Positions 15,412 to 25,514 of a stretch of DNA of 40,026 nucleotides are shown piece by piece. The translations under genes and the position numbers were made by a program. Numbering within the stretch: the first letter of the stretch is position 1; each line of letters starts with the position of its first letter. This stretch comes from Pseudonocardia sp. (GTDB lineage: Bacteria; Actinomycetota; Actinomycetes; Mycobacteriales; Pseudonocardiaceae): assembly GCA_026785945.1 (NCBI GenBank), contig JAJAZD010000003.1, positions 1 through 40,026 of the forward strand, written 5' to 3'. The notes under the pieces were generated by a model that saw only the letters and a list, made by a program, of their open reading frames with translations, had not been told where the DNA came from and did no database searches.

Positions 15412-15882
15412 TCAGACCGTCACGGTGAGCACCCAGCTGGCGCGGATCGGGAAGTCGATGCCGCCGGTCTCGGGGTTGGCCACCGGCGGCGGGCCGTACT
15501 GCTGCACCTGCGCCGTGAGCAGCCGGTCCGCCGGGGTCGGAAGAGCGAGGCTGTAGTCGCGGCGCTCGTCGGGGGCGAAGACCTCGGAGCGCTCGTCGAC
15601 CGGTGCGCCGCTCGCGTCGCGGTAGGTGAACACGACCTGCCACGGGGTCTCGGCGATCTGATCGGGCACGGTGATCAGCAGCGGCGTCCCGGGCGGGACG
15701 GCGAGGTCGACGGGGGCGGCGCCGTCGTTGCGGCACTCGGTGTTCTCGAGGTTGCAGTACTGGGTGGGGTGGGCGTCGACGGCGCCCGCGCCGGCCGCGA
15801 ACCTCACCTGCGGGGCGGCGTCCCCCCCGCAGCCGACCAGCACGAGTACCACGGCCAGGGTCGGCACGAGCCTTCTTGTCAC
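15412..15882 (-). CDS. DUF2771 lipoprotein
   Basis: 156 residues. The N-terminus RRLVPTLAVVLVLVGCGG is a lipoprotein signal with a lipobox Cys, so the protein is probably anchored on the outer face of the membrane. The rest (VRFAAGAGAVDAHPTQYCNL, PGTPLLITVPDQIAETPWQV, IDFPIRASWVLTV) matches the actinobacterial DUF2771 family, whose function is unknown. The GTG at 15882 overlaps the stop of the MFS gene (GTGA). The two are therefore co-translated and may work together at the membrane; that pairing is conserved in relatives as I recall. Confidence 0.88.
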   Translation of the reverse strand: MTRRLVPTLAVVLVLVGCGGDAAPQVRFAAGAGAVDAHPTQYCNLENTECRNDGAAPVDLAVPPGTPLLITVPDQIAETPWQVVFTYRDASGAPVDERSEVFAPDERRDYSLALPTPADRLLTAQVQQYGPPPVANPETGGIDFPIRASWVLTVTV

Positions 15883-17576
15883 CGCACCACCCTGGCACTG
15901 ATCGGCGCCGGTGCCCGCACCAACGGCACCATGCTGCGCCCGCGGCTGATCAGCGCGGTCTGGATCCCGGTCAGCGCGACGACCACGGCGACGACCGCGA
16001 AGCCCACCTGGTAGCTGTCGTGGGGCAGCAGCACCCCGAGCGCGCCGCCGAACACCCACGCGAGCTGCAGCACCGTCTCGGACCGCCCGAAGGCCGATGC
16101 CCGTGACTCCTCGGGCAGGTCGCGCTGGATCATCGCGTCGAGACAGACCTTGGCCAGCGCGCTCGCCGTGGCCCCGACCAGCCCGACGACAGCGGCCGTG
16201 GCGAGGCCCGGCACCACCGTGGCGAGAACGGCGACCGCGGCCGCGGCCGCGATGCACGAGAGGATCACGGTGTCGGAGTGGCGGAAACGCAGCCGCGAGC
16301 CCGTCGCATTGCCGGCGAAGGACCCCAGGCCCGCGGCCGCGCCCACGATGCCGATGAGGAGCAGCTGGCGCGTGGCGTCGCCCTCGGTCTGTTCCTTCAC
16401 GACGAACGCGATGAACAGGGTCAGGAAGCCGGTGAGCGTGCGGATCGCCCCGTTGCCCCACAGCGACACGGCCACCGCGCGGCCCATGGGGCTGCGCCTG
16501 CCCCGTGCCGTGCTGCGCAGCGCCGCCGGTATCTCTCCCGCGGTGGACTCCACCCGGCGCGGGATCCGCAGGCACAGCGCCGTGCCGGCCACCGCCAGCA
16601 CGGCGGTGTAGACCAGCGCGCCGGGCGACCCGGACAGCGCGGCCACGCCGGCCGCGCCCGCGCCGAGCACCCCGCCGGCCACCATCCCGAACATCGCGAG
16701 CCGGGAGTTCACGGTGACCAGCGTGATCGTGGGTGGGAGCACCCGGGGCGTGACCGCGGCCTTCAGGACGTGGAACGACTTGCCCAGCACCAGAACGCCC
16801 AGCGCGGCCGGGTAGAGGCCCCACGAGTCGTAGGTGAACGCCATCACCACCGCGAGCACGGCGCGTCCGGCGAAGGAGACGGCCAGCGCCGCCCGGCGGC
16901 CCCGTTGCAGTCGGTCGAGGAACGGGCCGATGACCGGAGCGACGACGGCGAACGGGGCGACCGTGATCGCGAGGTAGAGCGCGACATTGGCCTTGCTCTC
17001 CGCCGTCGCGGCGGCGAAGAACAGCGTGTTGGCGAGCGAGACGGCCACGGAGGCGTCCACCGCGAAGGTCAGCATCGTGGCGTAGGTCAGTGCGGTCAGC
17101 CCGGAGCGGTCGGCGCCGTCGGCGGACGCGGCACGGTGGAACGCCCGGATGCCGCCCTCGGTGATCTGGCGGCTGCGCATCGCGGCCACGCGGGTGACGG
17201 TCAGCTTGCGCGGCACCCGCTGGGTCGCGCGCTCCTCGGGCTGGGCGGATCCGTGTCGGTGCTCGACGGGGGGCGGGCCGGCGGCGGAGGGCGGGACCCC
17301 GTCCCGGACGTCGGGCGGGTCCCACGACGACGGTGCCGGGTGGCGGTAGACCGACGGGTCGTAGTCGGGGTCGTCGTGCCAGGGGTAACGACGACGCGGC
17401 TCGTGCGGCGACGGAGTGGGCGGCGGCCCGGGAGCCCACGCGGGTGGCGGCTCGGTGTGGACGCGCGATGTCGGGTCCACGCCGTGCAGGGCGGGCGTGC
17501 CCTCCACCGTGGCCCACCGGCGGCCACGCCGGGACGAGAAGGACAGGAAGCGCGCCACACGGGCATTCTGACTCAT
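15879..17576 (-). CDS. MFS-type membrane transporter
   Basis: 565 residues. The first ~140 residues are a cytoplasmic, Pro/Arg-rich tail (WHDDPDYDPSVYRHPAPSSW). The major-facilitator core follows with about 12 hydrophobic segments, for example LTALTYATMLTFAVDASVAV, LYLAITVAPFAVVAPVIGPF (with the DRLQRGRR loop after the second segment, typical of MFS) and VILSCIAAAAAVAVLATVV. The substrate is unknown. The ATG at 17576 (MSQNARVARF) is preferred because the 30 residues before it in the open frame look random. The gene is coupled to the DUF2771 lipoprotein downstream. The long N-terminal tail is common in mycobacterial and pseudonocardial relatives. Confidence 0.88.
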   Translation of the reverse strand: MSQNARVARFLSFSSRRGRRWATVEGTPALHGVDPTSRVHTEPPPAWAPGPPPTPSPHEPRRRYPWHDDPDYDPSVYRHPAPSSWDPPDVRDGVPPSAAGPPPVEHRHGSAQPEERATQRVPRKLTVTRVAAMRSRQITEGGIRAFHRAASADGADRSGLTALTYATMLTFAVDASVAVSLANTLFFAAATAESKANVALYLAITVAPFAVVAPVIGPFLDRLQRGRRAALAVSFAGRAVLAVVMAFTYDSWGLYPAALGVLVLGKSFHVLKAAVTPRVLPPTITLVTVNSRLAMFGMVAGGVLGAGAAGVAALSGSPGALVYTAVLAVAGTALCLRIPRRVESTAGEIPAALRSTARGRRSPMGRAVAVSLWGNGAIRTLTGFLTLFIAFVVKEQTEGDATRQLLLIGIVGAAAGLGSFAGNATGSRLRFRHSDTVILSCIAAAAAVAVLATVVPGLATAAVVGLVGATASALAKVCLDAMIQRDLPEESRASAFGRSETVLQLAWVFGGALGVLLPHDSYQVGFAVVAVVVALTGIQTALISRGRSMVPLVRAPAPISARVVR

Positions 17577-17673
17577 CCGCGAACCGGGCGGTGGCCCGCC
17601 GCGCAGGGCGGGCGCGGTGTCGGGCCGGGCACTCGTCCGGGGCCCGGCCGCGTCGCACCCCTGCATCGGGGGG

Positions 17674-18492
17674 TCAGGCCGGCGGGATGCGGACGCGGAA
17701 GGTGGCGGGCCAGAGCTTGCCCGTGAGGAGGAACTCCCCGTCGCCGGCGGCCGCGATGCCGTTGAGGACGTCCGCGCCGGCGCGGCGGGCGGGATCGAGC
17801 AGGCCGGCCGCGTCGACGACCTGGATGACCCGGCCGTCGGACGGGTCGATGCGCACGATCCGGTCGGTCTGCCAGACGTTCGCCCACACCTGGCCGTCGA
17901 CGCACTCCAGTTCGTTGAGCCGCGTCACCGGCCGGCCGTCGAGGGTGACCGCGACCGATCCGGTCTCGGCGAACGATCCGGGGTCGTGGAACCGCAGCGT
18001 GGCGGTGCCGTCACTGCGCACGAGCCGCTCACCGTCGCGGCACAGACCCCAGCCCTCACCGTCGAGCGGCACCTGGCGCAGCAACCCGAAGGTGGCGCGG
18101 TCCCACTCGAGCACGACCCCGTCCTGCCAGGTCAGCTGCCAGATCCGGTCGTCGACGACGGTGATGCCCTCACCGAACAGTGTGCCCGGCAGCGGGACCG
18201 AGCGGCGGACGGCGCCGGTGGCGGGGTCGAGCTCGCGCAGTTGCGACCGCCCCGCGAGGCCGGTCCCCTCGTACAGCGCGATCTCCCCCTCCGGACCCGT
18301 GTCCCCGCCGCGCGGGGCGAGCTCGAAACCCTGGGTGAACGCGCTCGTGTCGTGCGGCTGCTCGGCCAGGACCTCCGGCCGAACGGTCCGTGCGGGGCCC
18401 GCCGCCGGTGCGGGAACCGACGCCGGAACCGGGGTCGCGCACGCGGCGACGACCAGCAGGAGCGCACCGAGGAACGCGCGCCCGAAGCTCAC
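17674..18492 (-). CDS. Glutaminyl-peptide cyclotransferase-like lipoprotein
   Basis: 272 residues. Signal VSFGRAFLGALLLVVAACA with a lipobox Cys. The mature part is a five-bladed beta-propeller of the plant/bacterial glutaminyl cyclase family: HDTSAFTQGFELAPRG, GTLFGEGITVVDDRIWQLTW, GWGLCRDGERLVRSDGTATL, RLNELECVDGQVWANVWQTD, VLNGIAAAGDGEFLLTGKLW. Such enzymes convert N-terminal Gln of exported proteins to pyroglutamate. The GTG at 18492 is chosen because the signal peptide starts there. Only 27 bases separate it from the divergent DUF3027 start, so the two promoters must overlap. Confidence 0.88.
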   Translation of the reverse strand: MSFGRAFLGALLLVVAACATPVPASVPAPAAGPARTVRPEVLAEQPHDTSAFTQGFELAPRGGDTGPEGEIALYEGTGLAGRSQLRELDPATGAVRRSVPLPGTLFGEGITVVDDRIWQLTWQDGVVLEWDRATFGLLRQVPLDGEGWGLCRDGERLVRSDGTATLRFHDPGSFAETGSVAVTLDGRPVTRLNELECVDGQVWANVWQTDRIVRIDPSDGRVIQVVDAAGLLDPARRAGADVLNGIAAAGDGEFLLTGKLWPATFRVRIPPA

Positions 18493-18519
18493 GGCACACA
18501 CAGTGGCACAATCCCCGGG

Positions 18520-19293
18520 GTGACCGTGCAACCGATCGTCGACCCGCCCGCCCGGCTCGTGGACGCGGTGGCCGACGCCCGGGCCGCCGCGGTGGCCGAC
18601 GCCGCCGCCGACCTCGGTGCCGACGTGGCCCGCACCGCCGTCGGGGAGCACCTGGGTGCGGTCGCCGAAGGCCCCGGGGCCGTCACCCACCACTTCGCCG
18701 CGACGCAACTCGGCTACCACGGCTGGCGCTGGTCGGTGACCCTCGCCGCCGGTGACGACGACGGGCCGGTGACGGTCAGCGAGGTCGTGGTGGTCCCCGG
18801 CCCGGCCGCGTTGGTGGCGCCCGCATGGCTGCCGTGGGAGGAACGCATCCGCCCCGGTGACCTCGGGGTCGGCGACCTGCTACCCGCCGGTGAGGACGAC
18901 GACCGCCTCGTCCCCGGCTACGTCTCCTCCGATGACGAGGCCGTCGAGGAGGTCGCGCTCGAACTGGGCCTCGGCCGCGCCCGAGTCCTGTCGCGCACCG
19001 GGCGCGAGGACGCCGCCCGGCGCTGGATCGACGGCCCGCACGGTCCCGCCTCGGACATGGCCCGTGCCGCGCCCGCGGCGTGCGGGACCTGCGGGTTCTT
19101 CCTGCAGCTCGCCGGTTCGCTGAAGGCGGCCTTCGGAGTCTGCGGCAACGGCTACGCCCCGGCCGACGGCGCGGTCGTCGCGGTCGGGTTCGGCTGCGGA
19201 GCGCACTCCGACGTCGTGCTGGAGTCGATCTCGCCGGTGGCCGTCGCCGAACTCGTCTACGACGACGGCGTCGACCTGGAGCCGGTCTCCTGA
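18520..19293 (+). CDS. DUF3027 protein
   Basis: 257 residues. A conserved actinobacterial protein without known function. It has an N-terminal Ala/Asp-rich helical part (VDAVADARAAAVADAAADLG), a central region (YHGWRWSVTLA, LPWEERIRPGDLGVGDLLP) and a C-terminal Cys cluster, CGTCGFFLQL...FGVCGNGYAP...GFGCGAHSD, that could bind zinc. The GTG at 18520 is the most likely start; an imperfect -10 (CACAAT at 18507-18512) would make it leaderless. The stop overlaps the presumed CTG start of the following ATPase gene (CTGA), so the two products are probably made together. The same pair is found next to each other in related genomes as far as I remember. Confidence 0.87.
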   Translation: MTVQPIVDPPARLVDAVADARAAAVADAAADLGADVARTAVGEHLGAVAEGPGAVTHHFAATQLGYHGWRWSVTLAAGDDDGPVTVSEVVVVPGPAALVAPAWLPWEERIRPGDLGVGDLLPAGEDDDRLVPGYVSSDDEAVEEVALELGLGRARVLSRTGREDAARRWIDGPHGPASDMARAAPAACGTCGFFLQLAGSLKAAFGVCGNGYAPADGAVVAVGFGCGAHSDVVLESISPVAVAELVYDDGVDLEPVS

Positions 19294-22200
19294 CCGATCC
19301 CCATGGGACCGCCGCGCTGCGCGCCGCGGTCCTCGACTCGTGGGCCTCCTCGCCCACCCGCTTCCGCGAGGACGCCAACGCGGAGGAGGACCTGCGCCTC
19401 GGGGGCTACGCCGGAGCGTGGTTCGTCGAACTCGCCCAGAACGCCGCCGATGCCGGGAGCGGCGCGGGCCGCGTCCGTGTCACGGTCGAGGCGGGTGAGC
19501 TGCGCGTGGCCAACACCGGCACACCGCTGGACACCGCCGGCGTCGCGGCGCTCGCGTCGCTGCGCGCGTCGGCCAAGCGCGACAACCTCGGCTCGGTCGG
19601 CCGCTTCGGCGTCGGCTTCGCGGCCGTGCTGGCCGTCTCCGACGCCCCACGGGTGATCTCGCTGGACGGCAGCGTGGCGTTCTCGGCGACGCGCACCGCA
19701 CGGGCCGTCGCCGCCCTTCCCGGCCCGGCCGCCGAGCTGGCCCGACGCGACGAACCGCCCGTGCTGCGGCTGGTCTGGCCGGCGGCGGAGGTGTCGGGGC
19801 CCGAGGAGGTGCCCGCCGGGTTCGCCACCGAGGTGCGCCTGCCGTTGCGTGCCGGAGTCGATCCCGAGGCCCTCCTCGCCCACGCCCGCGACACGGCGCC
19901 CGACCTGCTGCTCGCACTGCCCGGCCTGGTCGAGATCTCGGTCGGTGTCCCCACCGGCACCACGGTCGACGCGGCGGGTTCGGACGTCACGGTGGCCACC
20001 CGAGTCGACGGTCCGGGTCCCGGCGAGGTGACGATCATGTCGAGCCGCTGGCTGCTCGCCCGCCGCGGCGGAACGCTGGAGGTCACCGACCAGGCCGTCG
20101 AGCAGCGGGAACGCCGGGACTGGTCGGTCACCTGGGCCCTCCCGCTCGCCCCCGACGGCACGCCGGCGCCGCTGAGCACCGACGTCGTGCACGCACCCAC
20201 GCCGACCGAGGAGCGCCTGGCTCTCCCGGCCCGGCTGCTCGCGACCCTGCCGCTGGAGCCCGACCGCCGCCGCGTCCGGCCCGGACCGGCCACCGACGAC
20301 GTACTGGCGGGGGCTGCCGCCGCCTACCTCGACCTCGTCCACTCCGTGGAGCCCGGACACCGGCTCGCCCTGGTGCCGGAGGCGGGCTTCCCCCGCTCCG
20401 CGCTCGACGAGCGGCTGCGCGACCTGCTGCTCGACGCACTGCGCGCCGCCACCTGGCTGCCCGCCGCGGACGGCGGCGAGCTCGCGCCCGGGCGGGCCGA
20501 GTGGCTGGACCTGCCCGGCGCGGATCCCCGCCTGCTCACGCTGCTCGCGGCGGCGGGCTTCGACCGCCTCCTCGCGACGACCACGGCCCCACCTGCCGCA
20601 CTGGGCGTCGCGCGGGTGGGTGCCGCCGAGCTCGTGTCGCGGCTGTTCGGTGTCGAGCGGCCGGCCCCGTGGTGGCGAGAGGTGTACGCCGAGCTGGCTC
20701 CTGTGGCGGACACGGTCCCCGGCCTGCGCGACGACCTGCGCGCCCTGCCCGTCCCCCTGGCGGACGGCAGGAGGGCCGCGGGCCCGGCCACGGTCCTGCT
20801 GCCCGAGGACTCGACCAGCGCGGCACCGGCCGGCGCACCGCGGACCGTGCAGGACCCCTCGGGATCGATGGTGGGGCCGGTGAGTGGGCAGTCGGCGGTC
20901 GCCGCGCTCGGGTTGCCCGGCCTGTACATCGCCGATCCCGCTGCCGTGCATCCGCTGCTCGCGCGGCTGGGAGCGGGCCCGGCCGATCCGTCCACATTGC
21001 TGGAGCATCCGGCGCTCGCCGAGGCCGTCGCCCGTTCGGTGGAGGACGCCGACGCGGGGCTGGACCCCGCGCCGCTGGCCGAGGCGGTGCTCGCGCTCGT
21101 CGTCGAGCGGGGGGTCCTGCGGGGCGCCCCGCCTGCGCTCGCCGCGCTCGCCCTCCTCGACTCCGACGGGCGTCCCGCCCGCGCCGACGAGCTCGTGCTG
21201 CCCGATGCGGTGCTGCGCCCGCTGCTGGCCGACGACGCGCCGCTCGACGTGCTGGATGCGGGCTGGGCGGCGCGGATCCCGCGGGCGGCGCTCGTCGCGA
21301 TCGGCGTGGTCGACGGCTTCGCACTCGTCGTCGACGAGGACCCGGTGGCGCCCGAGCACGACCTGGACGACGAGGAACGCTGGTGGGACGGGCTCGACAC
21401 CCCGCCGAGGCGGCTCGTCGCCGTCCGGGATCTCGACCTGGTCGCGACCGACGCCTGGCCGGCCGCGTTGGCGCTGCTCGCATCCGACCGTGAGACCCGG
21501 GCCGCCGTCACCGCATCCGGCTCGTACACGGCCTGGTGGCTGGCCCGCCACGCCCGCCTCGGTGGCCACCGCCCCGCCCACTGGCGCCTGCCGGGCGCGC
21601 GGTTCCTGGTCCCCCTCTACGACCCGGCCCCCGTCGAGACCGGCGCATCCGGCCCATCGAGCGCAACCGGCCCATCGAACGCAACCGGCAGCGCCGTTGT
21701 CGACGAGGGGATGCTGCGCGCCATCGGGGTGCGGGGGGACCTGGTGGTCCGCGATCGGGCCGAGGCCGACGACCTGCTCGCACGCCTCGCCGATCCCGGG
21801 CTCCACCCCGACGTCCTGCTGGTCGCCGAGGCGCACGTCGCGCTGGCCGAGGCCGTGGCCGCGGGACGGGTCGACGCCGCGGATCTCGACCTCCCCGAGC
21901 ACGTCCGCACGCTCGACGGGGGCGTCGCGAGCGTCGAGGTCGCGGCCGTGCTCGACGCGCCGTGGCCGGCGGCCGTGCTGCCCGCCGCCGAGCTGGTGAT
22001 CGGGGGCGACCCGTACGCGCTGGCCGAACTGCTCGACCTGCCGCTGGCCACCGACGTGGTGGCGGGCGACGTGGAGGGCGACGGTGAGCCCGCGGCATGG
22101 GCCGCGATCGCGGAGGTCGTGGTGGCGTGCCACACGCTGGGGGTGCCGGTGCCTGCGGGCGGGCTGCGGGTGCACAAGGAGCTGTGGGTGGCGGTGCGGC

Positions 22201-22331
22201 GCCCGAGGAGTGGCCGGCATCGGGTCCCGACCTGGGTCGACAGCGCGGGGGTGTGGCACGCGGAGGACCCGCTGCGGGCCCTTCTGGGGGTGCTTGCGCA
22301 GGACGAGGCGGCCCCGGAGGTTGTCGGGTGA
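19290..22331 (+). CDS. Sacsin-type GHKL ATPase protein
   Basis: 1013 residues. The N-terminal ~250 residues form a Hsp90-like GHKL ATPase fold: [32 protein letters not shown] (N-box, ATP/Mg binding), VANTGTPLD (G1), [19 protein letters not shown] (G2-like) as in sacsin-repeat proteins. The large remainder is Ala/Leu/Pro-rich and matches long actinobacterial 'molecular chaperone Hsp90' annotations without defined domains. No ATG, GTG or TTG lies near the start of the homologous region. The CTG at 19290, overlapping the DUF3027 stop, gives the start [14 protein letters not shown] and is the best choice. An 18-base repeat adds [14 protein letters not shown]-like residues. Its function is probably chaperone-like, but this is inference. 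Confidence 0.83.
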   Translation: MTDPHGTAALRAAVLDSWASSPTRFREDANAEEDLRLGGYAGAWFVELAQNAADAGSGAGRVRVTVEAGELRVANTGTPLDTAGVAALASLRASAKRDNLGSVGRFGVGFAAVLAVSDAPRVISLDGSVAFSATRTARAVAALPGPAAELARRDEPPVLRLVWPAAEVSGPEEVPAGFATEVRLPLRAGVDPEALLAHARDTAPDLLLALPGLVEISVGVPTGTTVDAAGSDVTVATRVDGPGPGEVTIMSSRWLLARRGGTLEVTDQAVEQRERRDWSVTWALPLAPDGTPAPLSTDVVHAPTPTEERLALPARLLATLPLEPDRRRVRPGPATDDVLAGAAAAYLDLVHSVEPGHRLALVPEAGFPRSALDERLRDLLLDALRAATWLPAADGGELAPGRAEWLDLPGADPRLLTLLAAAGFDRLLATTTAPPAALGVARVGAAELVSRLFGVERPAPWWREVYAELAPVADTVPGLRDDLRALPVPLADGRRAAGPATVLLPEDSTSAAPAGAPRTVQDPSGSMVGPVSGQSAVAALGLPGLYIADPAAVHPLLARLGAGPADPSTLLEHPALAEAVARSVEDADAGLDPAPLAEAVLALVVERGVLRGAPPALAALALLDSDGRPARADELVLPDAVLRPLLADDAPLDVLDAGWAARIPRAALVAIGVVDGFALVVDEDPVAPEHDLDDEERWWDGLDTPPRRLVAVRDLDLVATDAWPAALALLASDRETRAAVTASGSYTAWWLARHARLGGHRPAHWRLPGARFLVPLYDPAPVETGASGPSSATGPSNATGSAVVDEGMLRAIGVRGDLVVRDRAEADDLLARLADPGLHPDVLLVAEAHVALAEAVAAGRVDAADLDLPEHVRTLDGGVASVEVAAVLDAPWPAAVLPAAELVIGGDPYALAELLDLPLATDVVAGDVEGDGEPAAWAAIAEVVVACHTLGVPVPAGGLRVHKELWVAVRRPRSGRHRVPTWVDSAGVWHAEDPLRALLGVLAQDEAAPEVVG
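21645..21680 (+). repeat. 18-base tandem repeat inside the ATPase gene
   Basis: GCATCCGGCCCATCGAGC (21645-21662) and GCAACCGGCCCATCGAAC (21663-21680) are adjacent copies with two differences. A truncated third (GCAACCGGCA) follows. It lengthens a flexible Ser/Gly/Pro linker. Confidence 0.88.
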
Positions 22332-22344
22332 ACCACCCGGCGTC

Positions 22345-23688
22345 GTGCTAGACAGGTTCGTGACTCTCGCCAGCAACGGAGCGGCGCGGCGGCCCCGGCG
22401 CGTCTGCGTGCTCTCCGTGCACACGTCCCCGCTGGAGCAGCCCGGCACCGGCGACGCGGGCGGGATGAACGTCTACATCGTGCAGACCGCCCGGCGGATG
22501 GCGGAGCGCGGCGTCCAGGTGGAGATCTTCACCCGGGCGACGTCGTCGGAGCACGCACCGGTGGTGGAGCTCGTGCCGGGCGTGCTCGTCAGGCACGTCG
22601 CCGCCGGCCCGTTCGAGGGCCTCGGGAAGAACGACCTGCCCAGCCAGCTCTGCGCGTTCACCGCGGGTGTGCTGCGGGCCGAGGCCCGCCACGAGCCCGG
22701 CTACTACGACGTCGTCCACTCCCATTACTGGCTCTCGGGCCAGGTCGGCTGGCTGGCCCGAGACCGGTGGGGGGTGCCGCTCGTCCACAGCGCCCACACC
22801 CTCGCCCGGGTCAAGAACGCCGCGCTCGCCGATGGCGACACCCCTGAGCCGATGGTCCGCGTGATCGGGGAGGACCAGGTCGTCGCCGAGGCCGACCGGC
22901 TCATCGGCAACACCGACGAGGAGACGCGCCAGCTCGTCGAGCTCTACGGCGCCGACCCCGGGCGCACGGTCACGATCCCGCCGGGCGTCGACCTCGCCCG
23001 CTTCACCCCCGGCGACCGCCCGGCCGCGCGCCGCGCCCTGCGCCTCGCCCCGGACGCGGTGGTGCTCGCGTTCGTCGGGCGCATCCAGCCGCTGAAGGCG
23101 CCGGACCTGCTGCTGCGCGCCGCGGCCGTGCTGCTCGCGCGCGACCCCGCACTGCGCGGACGGCTGGTGGTGCTCGTGGCCGGCGGGCCGTCCGGGAGCG
23201 GGCTGTCCGAGCCGAGGGCGCTCCACGAGCTGGGGGCCTCGCTGGGCATCAGCGACGTCCTGCGCTTCCTGCCGCCGCAGCGCGGCGACGGGCTGGTCGA
23301 CGTCTACCGCGCCGCCGACGTCGTGGCGGTGCCCAGCCACAACGAGTCCTTCGGCCTCGTGGCCCTGGAGGCCCAGGCCTGCGGCACGCCGGTGGTCGCG
23401 GCGCGCGTCGGGGGGCTGCCGGTGGCGGTCGCGGACGGCCTGTCCGGCGTGCTGGTGTCGGGCCACGGTGCCGGTCAGTGGGCCGACGTGCTCGCCGGCG
23501 TGGCGCTGCACCCGCGGCGCCGCGACGAGCTCGGGGCGGGCGCGGTGACCCATGCCCGCCGGTTCTCCTGGGACCGCACCGCCGATGCGCTGCTCGACAC
23601 CTACGCCGTCGCGGGCGCGGAGTACTCGCAGCGGCACGGCATGACGATCCCGCCCGTGCACGCCGGTGCGGAGATGGTGGCGCCGTGA
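22345..23688 (+). CDS. mshA: D-inositol-3-phosphate glycosyltransferase (mycothiol)
   Basis: 447 residues. It transfers GlcNAc from UDP-GlcNAc to 1L-myo-inositol-1-phosphate, the first step of mycothiol synthesis. GT-B fold, family 4. Seen: [20 protein letters not shown] with [17 protein letters not shown] (acceptor and nucleotide loop), [64 protein letters not shown], and the E-x7-E motif in [19 protein letters not shown]. These match MshA closely. GTG at 22345 is taken; GTG at 22360 is an alternative and no clear ribosome-binding site decides. It begins 13 bases after the ATPase gene and overlaps the YbjN gene (GTGA). Confidence 0.95.
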   Translation: MLDRFVTLASNGAARRPRRVCVLSVHTSPLEQPGTGDAGGMNVYIVQTARRMAERGVQVEIFTRATSSEHAPVVELVPGVLVRHVAAGPFEGLGKNDLPSQLCAFTAGVLRAEARHEPGYYDVVHSHYWLSGQVGWLARDRWGVPLVHSAHTLARVKNAALADGDTPEPMVRVIGEDQVVAEADRLIGNTDEETRQLVELYGADPGRTVTIPPGVDLARFTPGDRPAARRALRLAPDAVVLAFVGRIQPLKAPDLLLRAAAVLLARDPALRGRLVVLVAGGPSGSGLSEPRALHELGASLGISDVLRFLPPQRGDGLVDVYRAADVVAVPSHNESFGLVALEAQACGTPVVAARVGGLPVAVADGLSGVLVSGHGAGQWADVLAGVALHPRRRDELGAGAVTHARRFSWDRTADALLDTYAVAGAEYSQRHGMTIPPVHAGAEMVAP

Positions 23689-24173
23689 CGGTCGACGGGA
23701 TCGTCGACGCGACGGTGGCCACCGCGCTCGCCGACCTCGGGGTCGACCACCACCGCCGCGAGCCGGGCCAGTTCCTCGTCACGCTCGCGGGCGCGAACCG
23801 GCTGCAGACCCACTGCTGGCTCGTCGTGCGCGACCACGCGCTGTTCGTCCAGGCCTTCGTCTGCCGCAAGCCCGACGAGGACCACGAGGCCGTGTACCGC
23901 TACATGCTCCAGCGCAACGCGCGGCTCTACGGGGTGCACTACACGCTCGACCGGATCGGCGACATCCACCTCGTGGGGCGGCTTCCCCTGCATGCCGTCA
24001 CGCCCGAGGAGATCGACCGGGTCCTCGGCCAGGTGCTGGAGGCCGCCGACGGCGATTTCAACACTCTGCTGGAGCTGGGTTTCGCCGGTTCGATCCGCCG
24101 CGAACACGCCTGGCGCGCGGCGAGAGGCGAGTCGACGGCCAACCTCAAGGCCTTCGAGCACCTCTTCACCTGA
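23685..24173 (+). CDS. YbjN-domain protein
   Basis: 162 residues with the YbjN fold of actinobacteria (Rv0487-like): [54 protein letters not shown] and [15 protein letters not shown]. The fold resembles type III secretion chaperones, and its role in actinobacteria is unknown. The GTG start lies inside the mshA stop. The order mshA-YbjN is the same as in mycobacteria, so a link to mycothiol or a shared regulation is possible, but nothing in the sequence shows it. Confidence 0.88.
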   Translation: MTVDGIVDATVATALADLGVDHHRREPGQFLVTLAGANRLQTHCWLVVRDHALFVQAFVCRKPDEDHEAVYRYMLQRNARLYGVHYTLDRIGDIHLVGRLPLHAVTPEEIDRVLGQVLEAADGDFNTLLELGFAGSIRREHAWRAARGESTANLKAFEHLFT

Positions 24174-24201
24174 CCCGGTTCGCATCCCGGCACGCCTGAG
24201 A

Positions 24202-24217
24202 CCCGATCGTGATCGGG
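24202..24217. terminator. Palindrome after the YbjN gene
   Basis: CCCGATC-GT-GATCGGG is a perfect inverted repeat 28 bases after the YbjN stop. It is most likely a terminator stem without a T-run, but an operator for the next gene cannot be excluded. Confidence 0.45.
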
Positions 24218-24295
24218 CCGCGGCCAACGCTTCTGACCGCGGTCCCCGTCCTCCCGTCGACAGCCCGGACGTGCCGGGGTCGAGAGGCGGTTGTG

Positions 24296-25276
24296 GTGGC
24301 TCGGTTCGGACGTCGTGGAGTGTTCATCGGGGTGGCGGCCCTGCTCGTGGTGCTGGCGGTCGCGGTGGCGGGGGTGCTGGCATGGTCCGGCGCTGGTGAG
24401 GGCTCGGGTGGTGGCGGCGGAACCCCTGATGTGGCGTCCGCGCCGTCGGAGCCCGGACCGTCCCGGGACACCGGGTCCCCGTCCTTCGGGGACGCCACCG
24501 GCGTCGACAAGGAGACCGGGTCCTCGCCCGGGCTCGCCGCGCCCGGTCCCGCCCAGGGTGTGCCGTTCGGAGGGGTGCAACGATCGCTGGTGCGCAGCGC
24601 CCAGCTCACCGTCGAGGTCGAGGACGCGACGGCGGTGGCGCGCCAGGTGCGGGTCGCCGTCGCGGCGGCGGGTGGTCTCGTGACCGAGGAGCAGTCGAGC
24701 GACGGTGGCAGCTTCCTCGTGCTGCGCGTTCCGGCGGACGCGCTCGACCGGCTGACCGACGACATCGGCGCCCTCGGCCGGCGGGTGACCAACCGCAGCA
24801 GCCAGGTCGTCGACGCCACCGAGGAGGTGGTGGACCTCGACGCCCGCGTGGCCAGCCAGCAGGCGAGCGTCACCCGGGTGCGGGCGCTGTTGGCGCAGGC
24901 CACCTCGATCGGTGACGTGGTCGCGATCGAGTCCGAGCTGTCCCGCCGCGAGGCCGAGCTGGACTCCCTCACGGCCCGGCTGACGGCACTGAGCGACCAG
25001 GTGGAGTTCTCGACGCTGACGGTGGACCTGCGCGGCCTGTCGAACCCCGTCCCCCCCGAGGTGGCTGCCGCCCCGGGTTTCCTCGACGGTCTCGGGGCCG
25101 GCTGGGCCGGGCTGCTCGTCGTCGGGTCCGCCATCGCGGCCGTGGTCGGGTTCGTCCTGCCGTTCGTGCCGGTCGTGGCGGTGCTCATCGGCATCATCTG
25201 GCTGGCACGCCGGATCAGGCGTGTGCCGGCCACAGCCGGTGGGCGGAGTGGCCCGGGAACTGAGGGGGAGTCATGA
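24296..25276 (+). CDS. DUF4349 membrane protein
   Basis: 326 residues. An N-terminal membrane anchor (FIGVAALLVVLAVAVAGVLA), a low-complexity Gly/Ser/Pro linker, then the DUF4349 domain from about residue 115 (RSLVRSAQLTVEVEDATAVA, FLVLRVPADALDRLTDDIGA), a coiled coil (about 200-260, IESELSRREAELDSLTARLT) and a C-terminal membrane segment (VVGSAIAAVVGFVLPFVPVV). The bulk probably faces outside. The family's function is not known; some are annotated as putative lipoproteins. The GTG at 24296 has GAGAGG at an eight-base distance; GTG at 24293 is equally in frame. Confidence 0.85.
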   Translation: MARFGRRGVFIGVAALLVVLAVAVAGVLAWSGAGEGSGGGGGTPDVASAPSEPGPSRDTGSPSFGDATGVDKETGSSPGLAAPGPAQGVPFGGVQRSLVRSAQLTVEVEDATAVARQVRVAVAAAGGLVTEEQSSDGGSFLVLRVPADALDRLTDDIGALGRRVTNRSSQVVDATEEVVDLDARVASQQASVTRVRALLAQATSIGDVVAIESELSRREAELDSLTARLTALSDQVEFSTLTVDLRGLSNPVPPEVAAAPGFLDGLGAGWAGLLVVGSAIAAVVGFVLPFVPVVAVLIGIIWLARRIRRVPATAGGRSGPGTEGES

Positions 25277-25475
25277 ACTCGGGCCACCCCGCACGAACCG
25301 CCGCAGTGACCACGCGATCGGGGGCATCCCGCGGTCCTGGGCCCGGACCGGCGAGGGGACGCCGGGCCCGGCTCGGCCGCACGAGTGGGGGCTCGCCGAC
25401 ACCGAGAAGGCCACCATGACACTGCGTGATCGGGGGGACAACCCTTTCGGATTGCATCGTTCGGGTGTTTCAGCC

Positions 25476-25498
25476 CGACGGCCCCGTACCGGCCGTCG
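25476..25498. promoter_or_regulatory. Inverted repeat, possible operator
   Basis: CGACGGCC (25476-25483), a seven-base spacer CCGTACC, and GGCCGTCG (25491-25498) form a perfect hairpin about 80 bases before the 4CL-like gene. Its centre resembles that of the second palindrome. Confidence 0.5.
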
Positions 25499-25514
25499 AA
25501 CTACCATGAGTGGC

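Noticed and set aside
15879-17658. Very long minus-strand frame covering DUF2771 and the MFS gene region
   Set aside because: Only its last part is the DUF2771 gene. The upstream part is the MFS gene read out of frame.
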